Positions 36,836 to 47,097 of a DNA stretch of 64,000 bases are shown piece by piece (position 1 is the first letter of the stretch; every line of letters starts with the position of its first letter). Position numbers and translations under genes: made by a program. The stretch is from Septoria linicola (lineage: Eukaryota > Ascomycota > Dothideomycetes > Mycosphaerellales > Mycosphaerellaceae), in the NCBI GenBank assembly GCA_024114885.1, contig CP099420.1:2914001-2978000 (forward strand), in the 5' to 3' direction. The notes below the pieces were generated by a model. The model was not told the origin of the DNA. It did not search any database and saw only the letters and a list, made by a program, of their open reading frames with translations.

Positions 36836-37332
36836 GAGCAACCTGCTTTAGATCCTCGGCTGGCTGTCAATCACCGACTTGGGTTCTATTACTGACACTA
36901 CCAAGACATGTTTCATTTCTGCTAATGGTATTAGTGGGCGGGCGGCATGGATCATTGACGCGACTACTGTACGACGAAAGGAGTATCGACGAGCCAAGGG
37001 CGCGTGTAGCTCTGGGAGTTTCTATGTTTTGGCTGGGGCTTATGTTTTCTAATGATATCCAAAGCGATTCAGACATGCATGCAAGAGGACAGAAACTGTA
37101 CTCTGTACTCTACAGCTTCGTTCAGGCACGGATGATGCGCCGATGTAATACGTAGGAGGTAGAATAGCATAAAGATGGACACATCACATGTAGTTGAAGC
37201 TCTCAAAGAAATGGTTGGCAACATTGAAGCAGCGAAGACTTCCATTCTTCATATCTTCCGCCGAACAAGCCGAAGCGCTCCTCCATGTTTCTCCGTTGCG
37301 ACGCGAAACGATCAGTCACTGAATGTAACAGG
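36836..37332. other. Convergent 3' region
   Basis: About 500 bases between the 3' ends of the KDM5 gene (plus) and the unknown membrane protein gene (minus). Nothing else is supported. Confidence 0.4.
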
Positions 37333-38430
37333 TCAAGTAAAGCGCCGCACCATTGCCTCTTCGCCGGTCAGCAGGTCCGGCGCAGACCTTGACATGCTCG
37401 GACTGTCCGACTGCCCAGCAGCAAGAGACGCATTGAGCTTCTCGATTGAACCATCATTGCTGCTAGTCGAGTTGCTGAAAGCGGAATCGCGAAATGTCCG
37501 ACTGGACAGCCAAGACGGCAGAACCTTTCCAACACTCCTGCTCAATAGGCTCTCCTCTTCATTCTTAACTTGATCTTTCAGCCAGTCCGACTTTTTCGGA
37601 CTCTTAAACCTCCCCGTGTCTTCGTAATGCTGCAGCTTCAGCTCCTCGAAACTGAAGTCCCAATACTTCTCTTGTGTTGTGATAGCGTGATACACAACCA
37701 TCTCGTCCTCCTTGCGATTCGAGTTCCATTCTCTGGTCACGAATGTGTCCGGCATGTTGACTCCCTCGAGCCTTATGTCCTTCAAGAAACGTCCCATTCC
37801 GACTGAACTGGGGTGTTTTCGCGGCATGTCTGAACCACTGAACTTTTGCGGTGGCGTATCAGGAACTGTACCATCACCAAACCTGATCGCTCGCATAGCT
37901 CTTCCTCCTCTCACAGGATCCCAGCCTGTCAAAGCAGCGAGTTTCTCTCCCGTCCAGATGTAAGCGTGAACACTCAGGAGTGTGATGATGAGAACCACCT
38001 GAGATACAGCGAACAGAGCCACTGCAAAACGAATGCATTCCCAGAGGTGCATGTGGAGTATGTCTCGACCAGGCCAGCGCATCAGAATGGTCATTGCGCC
38101 TAGTCCCTTCAAACATGATGCCTGAGTACGTCTCAGCCGCGATGTCTTTGGGCCGCCTTCATGCACAAAACACCAGTCGAGAGCAAGTTCGGGAAAGTGG
38201 TAGAGCAAGATGTGGTCGAGGATCCTGTTTGCGAAGCCGGTGATGAATCGCAGAGCAAAGACTCCGAGGATGACCGCAGCCCAGTTGTGCTTCATATGGC
38301 CCTCCCAAGGCGGCCTAATCGTGTATGCATCGGGGCCGTAAGAGTAGAAGTGCTTGCCGTCGTTGACTGGTTCGGCGGGGGTCCAGATCCCAATCGTGCT
38401 GCTTAAATCTTGCTGTTCGGGAGCTGACAT
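37333..38430 (-). CDS. Predicted membrane protein of unknown function
   Basis: Intronless frame of 365 residues beginning MSAPEQQDLSSTIGIWTPAE at an ATG ending at 38430. Two hydrophobic segments are visible: one near residues 50-78 (WAAVILGVFALRFITGF, then a further hydrophobic run DHILLYHF) and one near 133-155 (FAVALFAVSQVVLIITLLSV). Between them is a stretch rich in Cys, Arg and His, and the C-terminal half is soluble and charged. A distinctive motif near residue 260, YHAITTQEKYWDFSFEELKL followed by QHY, resembles a short SFEELRL-type motif I recall from C-termini of fungal nucleoporin-like proteins. The tail is Ser-rich. I do not recognise the family as a whole. A nuclear-envelope role is possible but only suggested by the motif. 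Confidence 0.7.
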   Translation of the reverse strand: MSAPEQQDLSSTIGIWTPAEPVNDGKHFYSYGPDAYTIRPPWEGHMKHNWAAVILGVFALRFITGFANRILDHILLYHFPELALDWCFVHEGGPKTSRLRRTQASCLKGLGAMTILMRWPGRDILHMHLWECIRFAVALFAVSQVVLIITLLSVHAYIWTGEKLAALTGWDPVRGGRAMRAIRFGDGTVPDTPPQKFSGSDMPRKHPSSVGMGRFLKDIRLEGVNMPDTFVTREWNSNRKEDEMVVYHAITTQEKYWDFSFEELKLQHYEDTGRFKSPKKSDWLKDQVKNEEESLLSRSVGKVLPSWLSSRTFRDSAFSNSTSSNDGSIEKLNASLAAGQSDSPSMSRSAPDLLTGEEAMVRRFT

Positions 38431-39077
38431 GATGGGTGCCTGCGTATCAAGCGCGTCTTGACTCGTTCCTGTTTGATGTCGGTGGTCCGAGTCAATAAAA
38501 ATCGTGGTAAAAGTAGCCGGAGAAGCAGGAACTCACAGGCTCCGACATTGCTTCATTGCTTCACTTTTGCACCTTGCATCCTTCACTTGCGCTCAAGGCG
38601 TAACGGCCTCAGTACTTCACTTTCTCTTAGCCACTTTGCGAAACAACTGGCTGCCGTAAGTCTTATTTCGTCTATCTGACTCGATCGCATCGCTACATGA
38701 TTGTTGACTGTCTTACAGCGTTTGCTGAACGTTAGTTGAATATCCTCATAGTCCATCCATGCAACGCCTATAGCGCACGATGAAACATTCGACACTTCGT
38801 CCCATACTCCAGTCGCAAAATGGTATCTTGAATCTCGTATTGAGAGGCAGCTCTTCATCCAGTCGCTATTACCTCACGCCCTTTCTTTTCCTGTCCTGCG
38901 CGACTCGTCCTGAGGTACTGGTCCCTCCCATTTGGGAATCGATGCGCCTGTGTGACGACTCTGATACGAATCCTTATCCTTGCATCTCGCATCAGATCTG
39001 TGCACTAGCTCTATGCTGGGCACGACGCGGCGATATCGCGATGGCATCGCGTTCTCTCCTGCCTTTTCTCGGCGCTC
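38431..39077. other. Spacer with a plus-strand intron-like segment
   Basis: This stretch lies between two minus-strand genes. On the plus strand, GTAAGT at 38656 and an acceptor ending TTACAG at 38718 (63 nt, with a TTGAC branch-like site) look like a real intron. A following open frame (38780-39100, 106 codons) has no recognised domain and overlaps the end of the Cla4 gene by 23 bases. A divergent non-coding transcript is possible. Confidence 0.25.
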
Positions 39078-41804
39078 CTAGTGCCCTCCACCTTTTCTGA
39101 AGCGGAGTAGCTCGCTCAAGCTGGCCAAGGAGCACCCGTGTTGCAGGAACTCGTGTCGGCCAAGCTCTTCGGCAGTGGCTCTAGATTTGACGTCTACACA
39201 CAGACAGACGCTCAAGAAAGCTTTCAATTCCTTGCTCAGTTTCTCTGGCTTCTTCAGTCTTGGCGTGCCGTTCGTCGCGATCAGGTACAATGCCTTCAGC
39301 GGCTCTTCGTTGAGGTATGGCGGCTCAGATTCGATCATCTCAATTGCCATAATGCCTAATGACCAAATATCGACCTTGGAGCCGTACTCTTTCTGTTTAA
39401 CCACTTCAGGCGCCATCCAATAAGGTGTGCCGACCATGGTCGCACGCTTTGAACGCTGTTCTGTTAGCTTAGCGCAGAAGCCAAAGTCAGTAATTTTGAC
39501 CGCGCCGCGTGATGACAGAAGAACATTGTCTGACTTGATGTCTCGGTGGATGATGTTCTGGGCGTGTAGGTGAATCAAGCCCTTGCAGGTCTGTTGCGTG
39601 TCAGTCTCGTAGTCGCTCAAACTCGCACTAAGGTAAGCTTACCTCCAGACAGATGGTGGCAATCTGCTCCTCAGTGATGGAAGCATTGTTATCAATGACA
39701 TCAGTCAATGCACCACCTTCCATAAACTCCATGACGACCCAGAGTTCGAACGTCTCCTCTTGCAAGAAGGCGTCGAGGAAGTTCACAATATTGTCGTGAC
39801 GGCTCTCCTTCATCACGATGATCTCGTTGACGATCAGCTCCTTTCTAGGCTGCGATCGCAGGTCCATCTGTTTGATCGCCACTTGCGCCTTTGGTCCGTA
39901 CATCTTGATCAAATTCTGTGCAGTCGAGCTGGGCGCGCTCTCGCGCACTCGCGCCACGTACACCGATCCCGAAGCACCCTGACCAATCTTCTTCTGCTTG
40001 TTATAGCTCTCTAGAGGATTGCTCAAAGTGACTACGGATCGCAAACGGTCCATAACCTGAGCATCGGACATGGCACTCATTCGCACTTCTTTCTTGGGTT
40101 CGGGATCCTTCTTTGTCAGTGCCGCCTCCGCTGCCTTCACGGCATCAGGCTTGCCCATTGGCTGCTTCGTCGCCACGTTCAAAGGCTTGACCTGACCGGA
40201 CGCGGAGGCCTGCTTCTGGTGATTGCCTGTGCCAAGTGACTTTTGGGCGAGCGATTGTTCATCCTTCTTCGCCTGACCATTGGCTGCTGGCGATGGCTGC
40301 TTTACTGCGTATGGCGACTGGCCCGGCGCGGCCGGCTTCTTCGCAGGCGTCGAGGTGCCATTCTGAGGCGGCGAAGGCGCCGCTCTTTGTGCTTGCAAGT
40401 TTCGTATCGGCAGCGAACTACCGGGCTGGCCACTTTTGCTTTGCGACGGAGCGGGAGGAGCGGGCCTTGATGCGTTATATCTCTGGCCGTTCGCGGGGCT
40501 GACATCTCGTGATGAAGAATCGCTGTAGCCGCCTCCCACCTCTTGTTTAGCAAGGGGAGTTTTGGTCTTTGGGAGCGACTCATTATACTCACGATCTTCT
40601 TGTTCTTGCCTACGCCTGCGCTCTTGCTCCTCGTCGAGCCGTCTCTGGCGCTCCCTTTGCTCTTCCTGCTGTCGCTTTCTCCTTTCCTCGTCGTTTCGGC
40701 GATCCGTTGACTGATCTCTCGAAGATCCAGATCCATACCCACCGCCGGGAGTGCGCGACTGGCTGTTAGCACTGAAGTTACTATCCTGGCGGCTGACTCC
40801 AGGTGGCTGTGGTCTGGGAGGTGCAACACTGTTACCAGTGGAGTAGCCGAGCTGCTTGTTTGCATTGTTGTCAGTGCTCGGTGTCGGCGTGAGTGAGGGA
40901 TATGACTTTGGATCATCTGCCCGGACTTGCAGCTTGTCAGTGTAAAACTGCAATACTTCCATGACCGCTTGAGGGTTTTTGGCCATATCGTCCTTGGTCA
41001 AGGCACTGCCTTTCAGCAGTCTCTCCCACTCTACAGGGAGACCGACAAAGCCTCCTGTCACTGGGTCAAAGCCGACATGGACTCTATGCGCAAATCCTGT
41101 CGGATGAGATACACCGCCCATCTGAGGGCAGCGATCGTATATGCTGTCCATCCAGTTGTACACCTCATTATCGGTATCGAACTTCAAGATCCATGCTTTG
41201 TTTCCTTCTCGGCCGACCTCTAGACTGTAGGGATAATTGTCCGAGCGCGTGACCTGTGAGACGTCCTTGAGAAATATGACGTTCGTGGTTTTGCTGCTGG
41301 TGTTAGACTTCAGGAAGTCGAGCTGTTTCTCCCGAAGCACAAGGAAACGTTCGTTCCAAAATGACTTCATGAAGCCACCACCGTCCTCCTTGACCTTTGC
41401 CCATCCGTCTTTGACTACCGTCATGTCGCCATTGCTCGTGCCCGTGCGCCCTAGAGAGGACTGAGAGCCTCCGAGCGAGCTGTCGGAGTCGTTGCTTCCT
41501 AGATATTTCAGGTTTGGATTGCCTGGCGTGTTGTACACATTCGGTGTCAGTGTGACTTTCGGACGACGATCTGTAGGAGGCGCCGGCGCAGGACCCGGGT
41601 TCATGAACTGGTCTGGCCTGTAGAGTCTGTAATGGCTGGTCAGCAATGTCTAGGCTAGTGTTGTCGTCGAGCGTGGCTTCAGATGCCATCGAGCACGCAA
41701 CAAAGCTCGTGGAAACTGTCATTTCTTATCTGCAATGGCATCTGTGCCACCACGTCGCCGAGTCTCCAGGATATCACTCACGTGTTGGGCTGATTGCCAG
41801 CCAT
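39078..41804 (-). CDS. CLA4: PAK-family kinase Cla4 (PH-CRIB-kinase)
   Basis: p21-activated kinase of about 839 residues that acts downstream of Cdc42/Rac in polarity, septation and hyphal growth. Three exons: 41804-41782 (only 23 nt, MAGNQPN), 41626-39643 and 39590-39078, with introns of 155 and 52 nt. The first splice gives MAGNQPNTLYRPDQF. Domains: PH (about 75-175; VKDGWAKVKEDGGGFMKSFW, NERFLVLREKQLDFLK), CRIB (about 185-215; VSHPTGFAHRVHVGFDPVTG), a Pro/Gln/Ser-rich linker with a strongly charged Arg/Glu stretch, and a kinase from about 546. Kinase motifs are IGQGASGSVYVAR, VAIKQMDL, IIHRDIKSDNVLL, DFGFCAKL, GTPYWMAPEVV and WSLGIMAIEMIESEPP. The intron 39642-39591 falls inside the kinase domain and restores ICLETCKGLIHLHAQN. 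The PH domain before CRIB marks Cla4 rather than Ste20. Confidence 0.93.
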
Positions 41805-43296
41805 AACGATAGCCTCTGGCGGATGTTGCCAGCTATGCGCCCAGCGTGTCCAAGTTTCGGAGTCTCAATGCGCAATGAGAGTGCGCTTGATCCTGATGCG
41901 GTGACCGGATCGTGTGTCGTGAATTTCTGGAAAGATTGGGGAGTCGACTGGCGCTCGAATTGTTTGCGCGATGTGCTTGTGATATCCGGGTAGTGTAGCA
42001 CTTGAGGTCAAGGGTGAGTACTGGCGCGCTGCGGGACACCCTGAACTCTGAAGCCGCTGACGGACAGTCCAACGAGCCAACCAACTTTGGTGGGGCGCGT
42101 GCTGCAGCTTGGCCGAGAGGACAATGAGGATCTGCAGCAACACTGCGCGATCGAGGAGCTCTTTGTTCTCAATACAGTAACAATAGAGGCGTGAGAGGTG
42201 GTGGCGGTGGTGGTGCAAGAGTACGGTCACACGGCGACGGCAGCAAAGGAGAGATGTCGAAGGAGCATAGATTGAGACTGCTTGTTTGTTGATCTTGTGT
42301 TACTTTGCCTGCACATTCTGTTTCATCGCCGGGAGCTACAAGTCGCGACTGCATCTTTGCACTAGTGAAGCTTATGTCGAGCAGAACCTGTGCCTCATCA
42401 CACCTCTATCTGTTCTCCTACGCTGCTGTGTATTCCATGCAGCCGCTCGTCAAAGATCTCCTCATCTCTATCTTTCCACGAGCAACCCGCCACATCTGAC
42501 GGCGAAGCGGCCCCGCAACACGCGATTCTGTTCCAGTTTCCGTTGAAGGAAGAAGCTTCCAACCGTGGTCAAAGCCTTAACCAGCAATGGGTGCATGTTT
42601 CAGATTGTCCTATTTCTGCCCTCCTCCCTCCCGAGTCGCAGCATGTCTGCGGCTCTGGTTGTTGGCGAGTTGTGCATGAGCATGCATACTAGCTGCTTCA
42701 CCACCGTGATCTCCAGTGCTGGCTAGTCAGCGTCACTTCATGCTAGCCCGCCATCTGATGGCTAGGAAGACCATTCACCAGGTGAAAACAGTTTCAGCAT
42801 TCCCGATGACTGGATAGGCTTATCACGTTTCTTGGTCTCGGGAAGCGAGTGCGATTTACGCTTAGCCGTCGACATGTCATCCTGGTCTGAGGCTGGTCGA
42901 AGCCATGTCTGGCAGGTTCTTGGCTACCACATCATCTTTTTCGACAGCATGCACCATCGTGCGGCACGCAATTGTTCGTAGTGTCTGTTATACCCGCATG
43001 TTGGCATACTCCGGGCTCATAAAGCTACGCACGAAGAACCGTTGAAGCGAAGGGGAAAATTACTGATCAGAAAATGATATTGACTGAGGAACATTCGGAG
43101 GCGCCTGTGTTGATGCTACAGTGCATGAGTGTACGCTCTCCCGGTGGCCCTTTCTCAGCGATGTGTCAAGATCAAGTCTCGGTAGGTGGCGACCAAAGCC
43201 AACATCTGTGCCAAAGAAGCTCCGTCTGCCCTCACCAACCTGACGTGCGGAAAAGCCCTTCTGCGTCTTTCGCTCGATGGAGACACGGAGGACACC
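41805..43296. other. Intergenic region upstream of Cla4
   Basis: About 1.5 kb with no supported gene. The part nearest 41805 should carry the Cla4 promoter; the part near 43296 is the 3' flank of paralogue A. Confidence 0.35.
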
Positions 43297-43787
43297 TCAC
43301 ATGAGCTCGTCGTCGTCTTCTTCACCATCAATTTGCTCTGTCTTGACTTTCTTGCTTGGGCTGGCCGACTCGTCCTCGCCGTCATCCTTTGGCTCCTCCT
43401 TCTTCGACTTCCGCTTGCCTGTGCTCTTGGCTGGTGTCTCGCTGTTGGTTTTCTTACCGCCGCCGCGCTTGCCTGGGGTCTTGGGTGCTGCAGCCTCGTC
43501 GTCTGCCGCTGGCATAGCGCCGTTTTGATCCTGCGCATCCTTCTTCATCTTCGCGAATCGTTGGCTATCGGCTAATCAGCAATGGTCGGAATCAAGGCGC
43601 CTGTCTTCCGAAACTCGACAACCGTGCCGACTCACCGCAAAGCGTTGCCAACGTAGTCCGAGCCACCGTCGGCTTGAGCATTCATGAGCTCTGCGACCTT
43701 GTTCCAGTTTGGCGCACCAGGATTGGTGACGTGGATGATGGTGAGCAGGAACTGGCGCTCCTTTGCGTCGTCCCAGGCGACAGGCAT
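43297..43787 (-). CDS. Small Myb-like nuclear protein, array member A
   Basis: First of four tandem paralogues. Exons 43787-43636 and 43564-43297 are joined after removal of a 71-nt intron (GTGAGT..GATAG, phase 2), giving 139 residues. The N-terminal half reads MPVAWDDAKERQFLLTIIHV, then NWNKVAELM and, across the splice, NALRQRFAKMKKDA. This looks like a degenerate Myb/SANT-type helix-turn-helix of the kind common in Dothideomycetes. The C-terminal half is low-complexity and highly charged: TPGKRGGGKK, ETPAKSTGKRKSKKEEPKDD, then SPSKKVKTEQIDGEEDDDEL. It contains basic nuclear-signal-like clusters, SPxK/TPxK-type sites and an acidic end. DNA or chromatin binding is inferred; no enzyme motif is present. 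Its tail is closest to that of member C. Confidence 0.8.
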
Positions 43788-44103
43788 CTTGCAGGTAGGT
43801 GGAATGCGATGTTGCAGTTGAGGATTAGTGTTGCAAGCTGCAAGGTGTTGGACAAGAAGAGTTTCAAGTCTGTGTCGAGTTCAGGTAAAAGGGTTTTAAA
43901 TGGTAGGAAACAGAGAATTGATTCAAGAAAGTGAAGTCGTAAGTGAAGCTTCAACCAATCTACTACTTCTGGCGTCTCCCAGACGACCCGCATGCGTCCA
44001 ATCGAAGATGCTGAAACCTTGAGCAGATAGACCATGAGAGAGCCAGCGGTCGCCTTTCCTACGTACTCCGAACTGAGCCACACCGATGCCAATGAAATCG
44101 ACT
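43788..44103. other. Promoter of paralogue A
   Basis: This 316-base spacer includes AAAGTGAAG and TAAGTGAAG (about 43928-43948), a motif echoed upstream of other array members. No gene is seen. Confidence 0.35.
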
Positions 44104-44571
44104 TCAAACCAGCCAGTCCTCGCCGTCCTCCTCAGGAGACTTCTTCTCGACCTTGACCTTCTTGGCCGGCTTCACCTCAGACTCCTCGTCATCTTCGTTG
44201 TCCTCATCGCTCGTGACCCCCTCCATGACCTTGCGCTTCGTGGCTCCCTTGCTTGTCGGTGGCGCCTTTGGCTTAGTGGAGGCTTTTGCTTTAGCTGGCG
44301 TCTTCTGCGCCGAGCTTCCCTCGATCTGCTGCTTCAGTTTGCCCCAGCGGTTTCTAGCAAGCGAAATGGTCAGCACGCCATAACAAGAGCTCAAAGATTC
44401 AGTTGCAACCTACGTGAGGGCCTTCGCAGTGGCACCTTCACCGAAGACTTGAGCCACTTCCTGGAAGCTCGGCACGCTTGGAGAAGCCACTTTCAGCATC
44501 GCCATGAGCAGCTTCTTGTCGGCGGTATCATCCCATGTGATCTTGGTACCCTGTGCTTGTCCAATAGGCAT
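44104..44571 (-). CDS. Small Myb-like nuclear protein, array member B
   Basis: Second paralogue, 135 residues. Exons 44571-44414 and 44353-44104, with a 60-nt phase-2 intron (GTAGGT..GCTAG). It starts MPIGQAQGTKITWDDTADKK, slightly longer than its neighbours before the shared WDD, then LLMAMLKVASPSVPSFQEVA, QVFGEGATAKAL and, across the splice, TNRWGKLKQQIEG. This keeps the pattern of two helices plus a W-x-K-L recognition-type helix. The tail is basic then acidic: TPAKAKASTKPKAPPTSKG, TKRKVMEGVTSDEDNEDDEE, VKPAKKVKVEKKSPEEDGED. The PAKKVKVEKK cluster is a strong nuclear-localisation candidate. It is the most diverged of the four. Confidence 0.78.
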
Positions 44572-45210
44572 GTTGGCGGTCGTCAGATGAACTGTGTGTG
44601 GAGGCTGGTCTTGATGATATCGTTCAGGCAGCGTGGTGGAAAGTGGGAGGAGGAGAAGAAGAGAAGGAGAGAAGAAGGGTGAAGGTAGGTCTTGGACAGC
44701 CGACGAAGTGAGACGTAAACGGCAAGTCGTGATTCCTGTCACTGGTCTATGTGACTCACTGTATTTACTTGCCGATGCAGTGCTGCAGGAAACCCGCTCA
44801 CTTGACTTCCTCCAAACAGCCCTTTCGGCACGTGCTGCAAATGCTGGAAATTGTAACCATCAAAGGAGTATGCACTTAAGAACAGGCCGACTAGAGCGAC
44901 CCTTCATGAGACGCAGCGATTCGGCATCACGAAGAAAAATCAATTTCGTGATAGCATGCATTTCAATGATTTCGTGGACCTGGCTAGTGAGCGACGCTGT
45001 GCATACGCTCTGAGAGCTGTCAGACCCATGCTCGCAATTGCACCAGTGTGTTGATGCAAGTGTCGACCACTCTCCAACGCCTATCCTCAAGCTTGTAGAC
45101 TTGCCAATGGGCCATCTGCTCCGTCATGGCTGCGCCCGATTAAACTCATGCCCAAGCGATTAGTCCTGCAATGTCTGCGACTGACGAAGGAGAACGACGT
45201 AGCGGTCCAC
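44572..45210. other. Spacer between paralogues B and C
   Basis: About 640 bases. It contains a purine-rich GAGGAGAAGAAG tract near 44640-44690, just upstream of gene B, and TCACTTGAC near 44800. No fifth copy of the family is visible here. Confidence 0.35.
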
Positions 45211-45663
45211 CTAGTCCTCGCTGTCACCGCTGTCCTCAGTCTTGAGTTTCTTGGCCGGAGACTCGTCCTCGTTTGGCTCCTCCGACTTCGCCTCATCATC
45301 TTTGCCTTTCTTGGACTTGCGCTTGCCGGTGCTCTTCGCTGGAGTCTCGCCGGCAGCCTTCTTTCCGCGCTTGGCTGGGGTCTTGGGAACAGCGTCGCCG
45401 TCAGCTCCAGCCGGTGGATCGCCGAATCGCGCTTTCGCGGCGTAGCGAAGCTTCTTGAGTTTCTCGCTAGATCATGAAGTCAGGTCTCAAATGGTGCCAG
45501 TGCTGTAGTATGGCCGAGCTTACGAGCAGGCCTTATCGGAGGCGTCTAGATCGACCGTTTTTGCGACATCTGCCCATGGTATAGATGCAGCTGATGGCTG
45601 AAGGAAGTGGATGATAGAGAGCAGAAGCTGCTTCTCCTTTGCGTCGTCCCACATGATAGGCAT
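45211..45663 (-). CDS. Small Myb-like nuclear protein, array member C
   Basis: Third paralogue, 131 residues. Exons 45663-45524 and 45466-45211, with a 57-nt phase-2 intron (GTAAGC..TCTAG). It starts MPIMWDDAKEKQLLLSIIHF, continues LQPSAASIPWADVAKTVDLD, and the splice gives ACSEKLKKLRYAAKARF. The tail repeats the design of member A: VPKTPAKRGKKAAGETPAKS, TGKRKSKKGKDDEAKSEEPN, then SPAKKLKTEDSGDSED. The shared ETPAKSTGKRKSKK segment is identical in A and C although B lies between them. This points to duplication order, or gene conversion, that is not simply neighbour by neighbour. Confidence 0.8.
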
Positions 45664-45982
45664 CTTGACTGTTTTCTGCGTTGGTCGTCTGTGGCGTGCG
45701 GGGTCTTGCGAAACTCAAAGTGTGGTCGAAGTGTGGTGCAACGAGGTTGAAGTGGAAGTGTGACTGCAAAGAAAGTGAGCTTTGGATCTTGCGCTTAAGG
45801 CCTCATCTCAAGTGAGGTTTGCTCAGATTCAATTGACAATGACAAGCTTGCTGACTATTGTACTAGCTTTCACCGATGTTCGGAGCTCTTTCGCGCGCTC
45901 GAAGACTCGAGCAGAGCAGGTCTCAGCCTCGCAATAGTACAAATCGAGAGCCAGAATCAAAGAGTATCAACAATCAGACCAC
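45664..45982. other. Promoter of paralogue C
   Basis: This 319-base spacer includes AAAGTGAGC and CAAGTGAGG near 45773-45815, again AAGTGA-type motifs. No gene is seen. Confidence 0.35.
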
Positions 45983-46430
45983 TCATTCCTCATCGTCCTC
46001 GCCCTTCGTGGCCTCAGCTTTGATCTTCTTCAGCGGCGACTCCTCTACATCGTCGTCCGCGGCGCCTCCATCGGCCTTGTCCGCTTTTCTCTTGCTTGCC
46101 GACTTCTTCGAGGTCTCTCCAGTTGTCTTCTTCGCGCGGCCCTTTGCAGGAGTCTTCGGCTTGGAATCGCCTTCCTCATCAGCCTCACCAGCCTCCCCTA
46201 AGGTGTCTTTGGCGGAGTTCTTGAGTTTGGCGAACTGCTTGCTGTTGTGAGGATTAGCGAGTGGAAGGGAAGAGAACAGCAAGGAGTGGCACTCACCGTG
46301 CTCCTTCGCTCGTGCAGCCATCTCCCAGCATCTTCGCCACTTGATCCCACTTCGGTGGACCCGGCATGGTCAAGTGGATGACAGCGAGCAGAAGGTGCTT
46401 CTGGTTGGCGTCGTCCCAGTTGTAAGGCAT
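45983..46430 (-). CDS. Small Myb-like nuclear protein, array member D
   Basis: Fourth paralogue, 130 residues. Exons 46430-46297 and 46241-45983, with a 55-nt phase-2 intron (GTGAGT..ACAACAG). It starts MPYNWDDANQKHLLLAVIHL, continues TMPGPPKWDQVAKMLGDGCT, and the splice gives GARKQFAKLKNSAKDTL. The W-D-x-VAKML followed by a G-C-T-S loop is the clearest Myb-like signature of the four. The tail reads SKPKTPAKGRAKKTTGETSK, KSASKRKADKADGGAADDDV, ESPLKKIKAEATKGEDDEE. The pattern of TPAK, SPxKKxK and an acidic end is kept. Intron position and phase match the other three exactly in relation to the conserved helices. Confidence 0.8.
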
Positions 46431-47097
46431 GATGCGCTACTGCGTGATTGTTGATAGAGACGGTACTTGTCTTTGCTCGTTGGTGGTTGAGGTAACTTGT
46501 GGGTCGAGTTGAAGCACCAGGGTTTAGTCAAGAGTAGAGAGCACGAAATGCTGTAGCAACGGCGACTTTTCATGCAGCCAGGAGCTCGCTAGAAAGTGAA
46601 GCACCAATTCACTTGACTTTGGAGCCGCATCGCTTCACTTCCGATCCGCATTTCCTTTGTCTCTTGTACAACTGTACCACAATGTTGTTCGATTAGTGAC
46701 CTACTTCATCATACCCGTCCCGATCCACGGTATGTATAGACCTGACAGTGTGCTTCATGGCTGGAGCTGTGCTGCCATGCTCTTCGACGACGACTAGGCT
46801 CTTGCTTGAGTGTGTATGGTGGGCAAAGTAGTACGAGGTCTGGAACTGGCAACATGCGTGGGCGATCATGAGTAGATGACTGGTACAATTCCACGAGTCT
46901 CGAAGCAAGTTCTGTGGTGTTGATGCGTGAAAGCGAAGTCAGCAAATGAAGTCGTTCGACATCCATGCAGCAGGAACGTCTGTGCGCGCGTCTTAGCGCG
47001 AATGCAAGGATCATCCACGCCCTCGGGACGCGCTGCCATCCATGTAACATCTACACCTGTCTTCGACCGTATACACTCGAAGGGTATGTGATTCAGC
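46431..47097. other. Bidirectional spacer, paralogue D / alkyltransferase
   Basis: About 670 bases between the divergent starts of paralogue D and the alkyltransferase gene. AAAGTGAAGC, TCACTTGAC and TTCACTTCC occur at about 46592-46640. No gene is supported. Confidence 0.35.
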
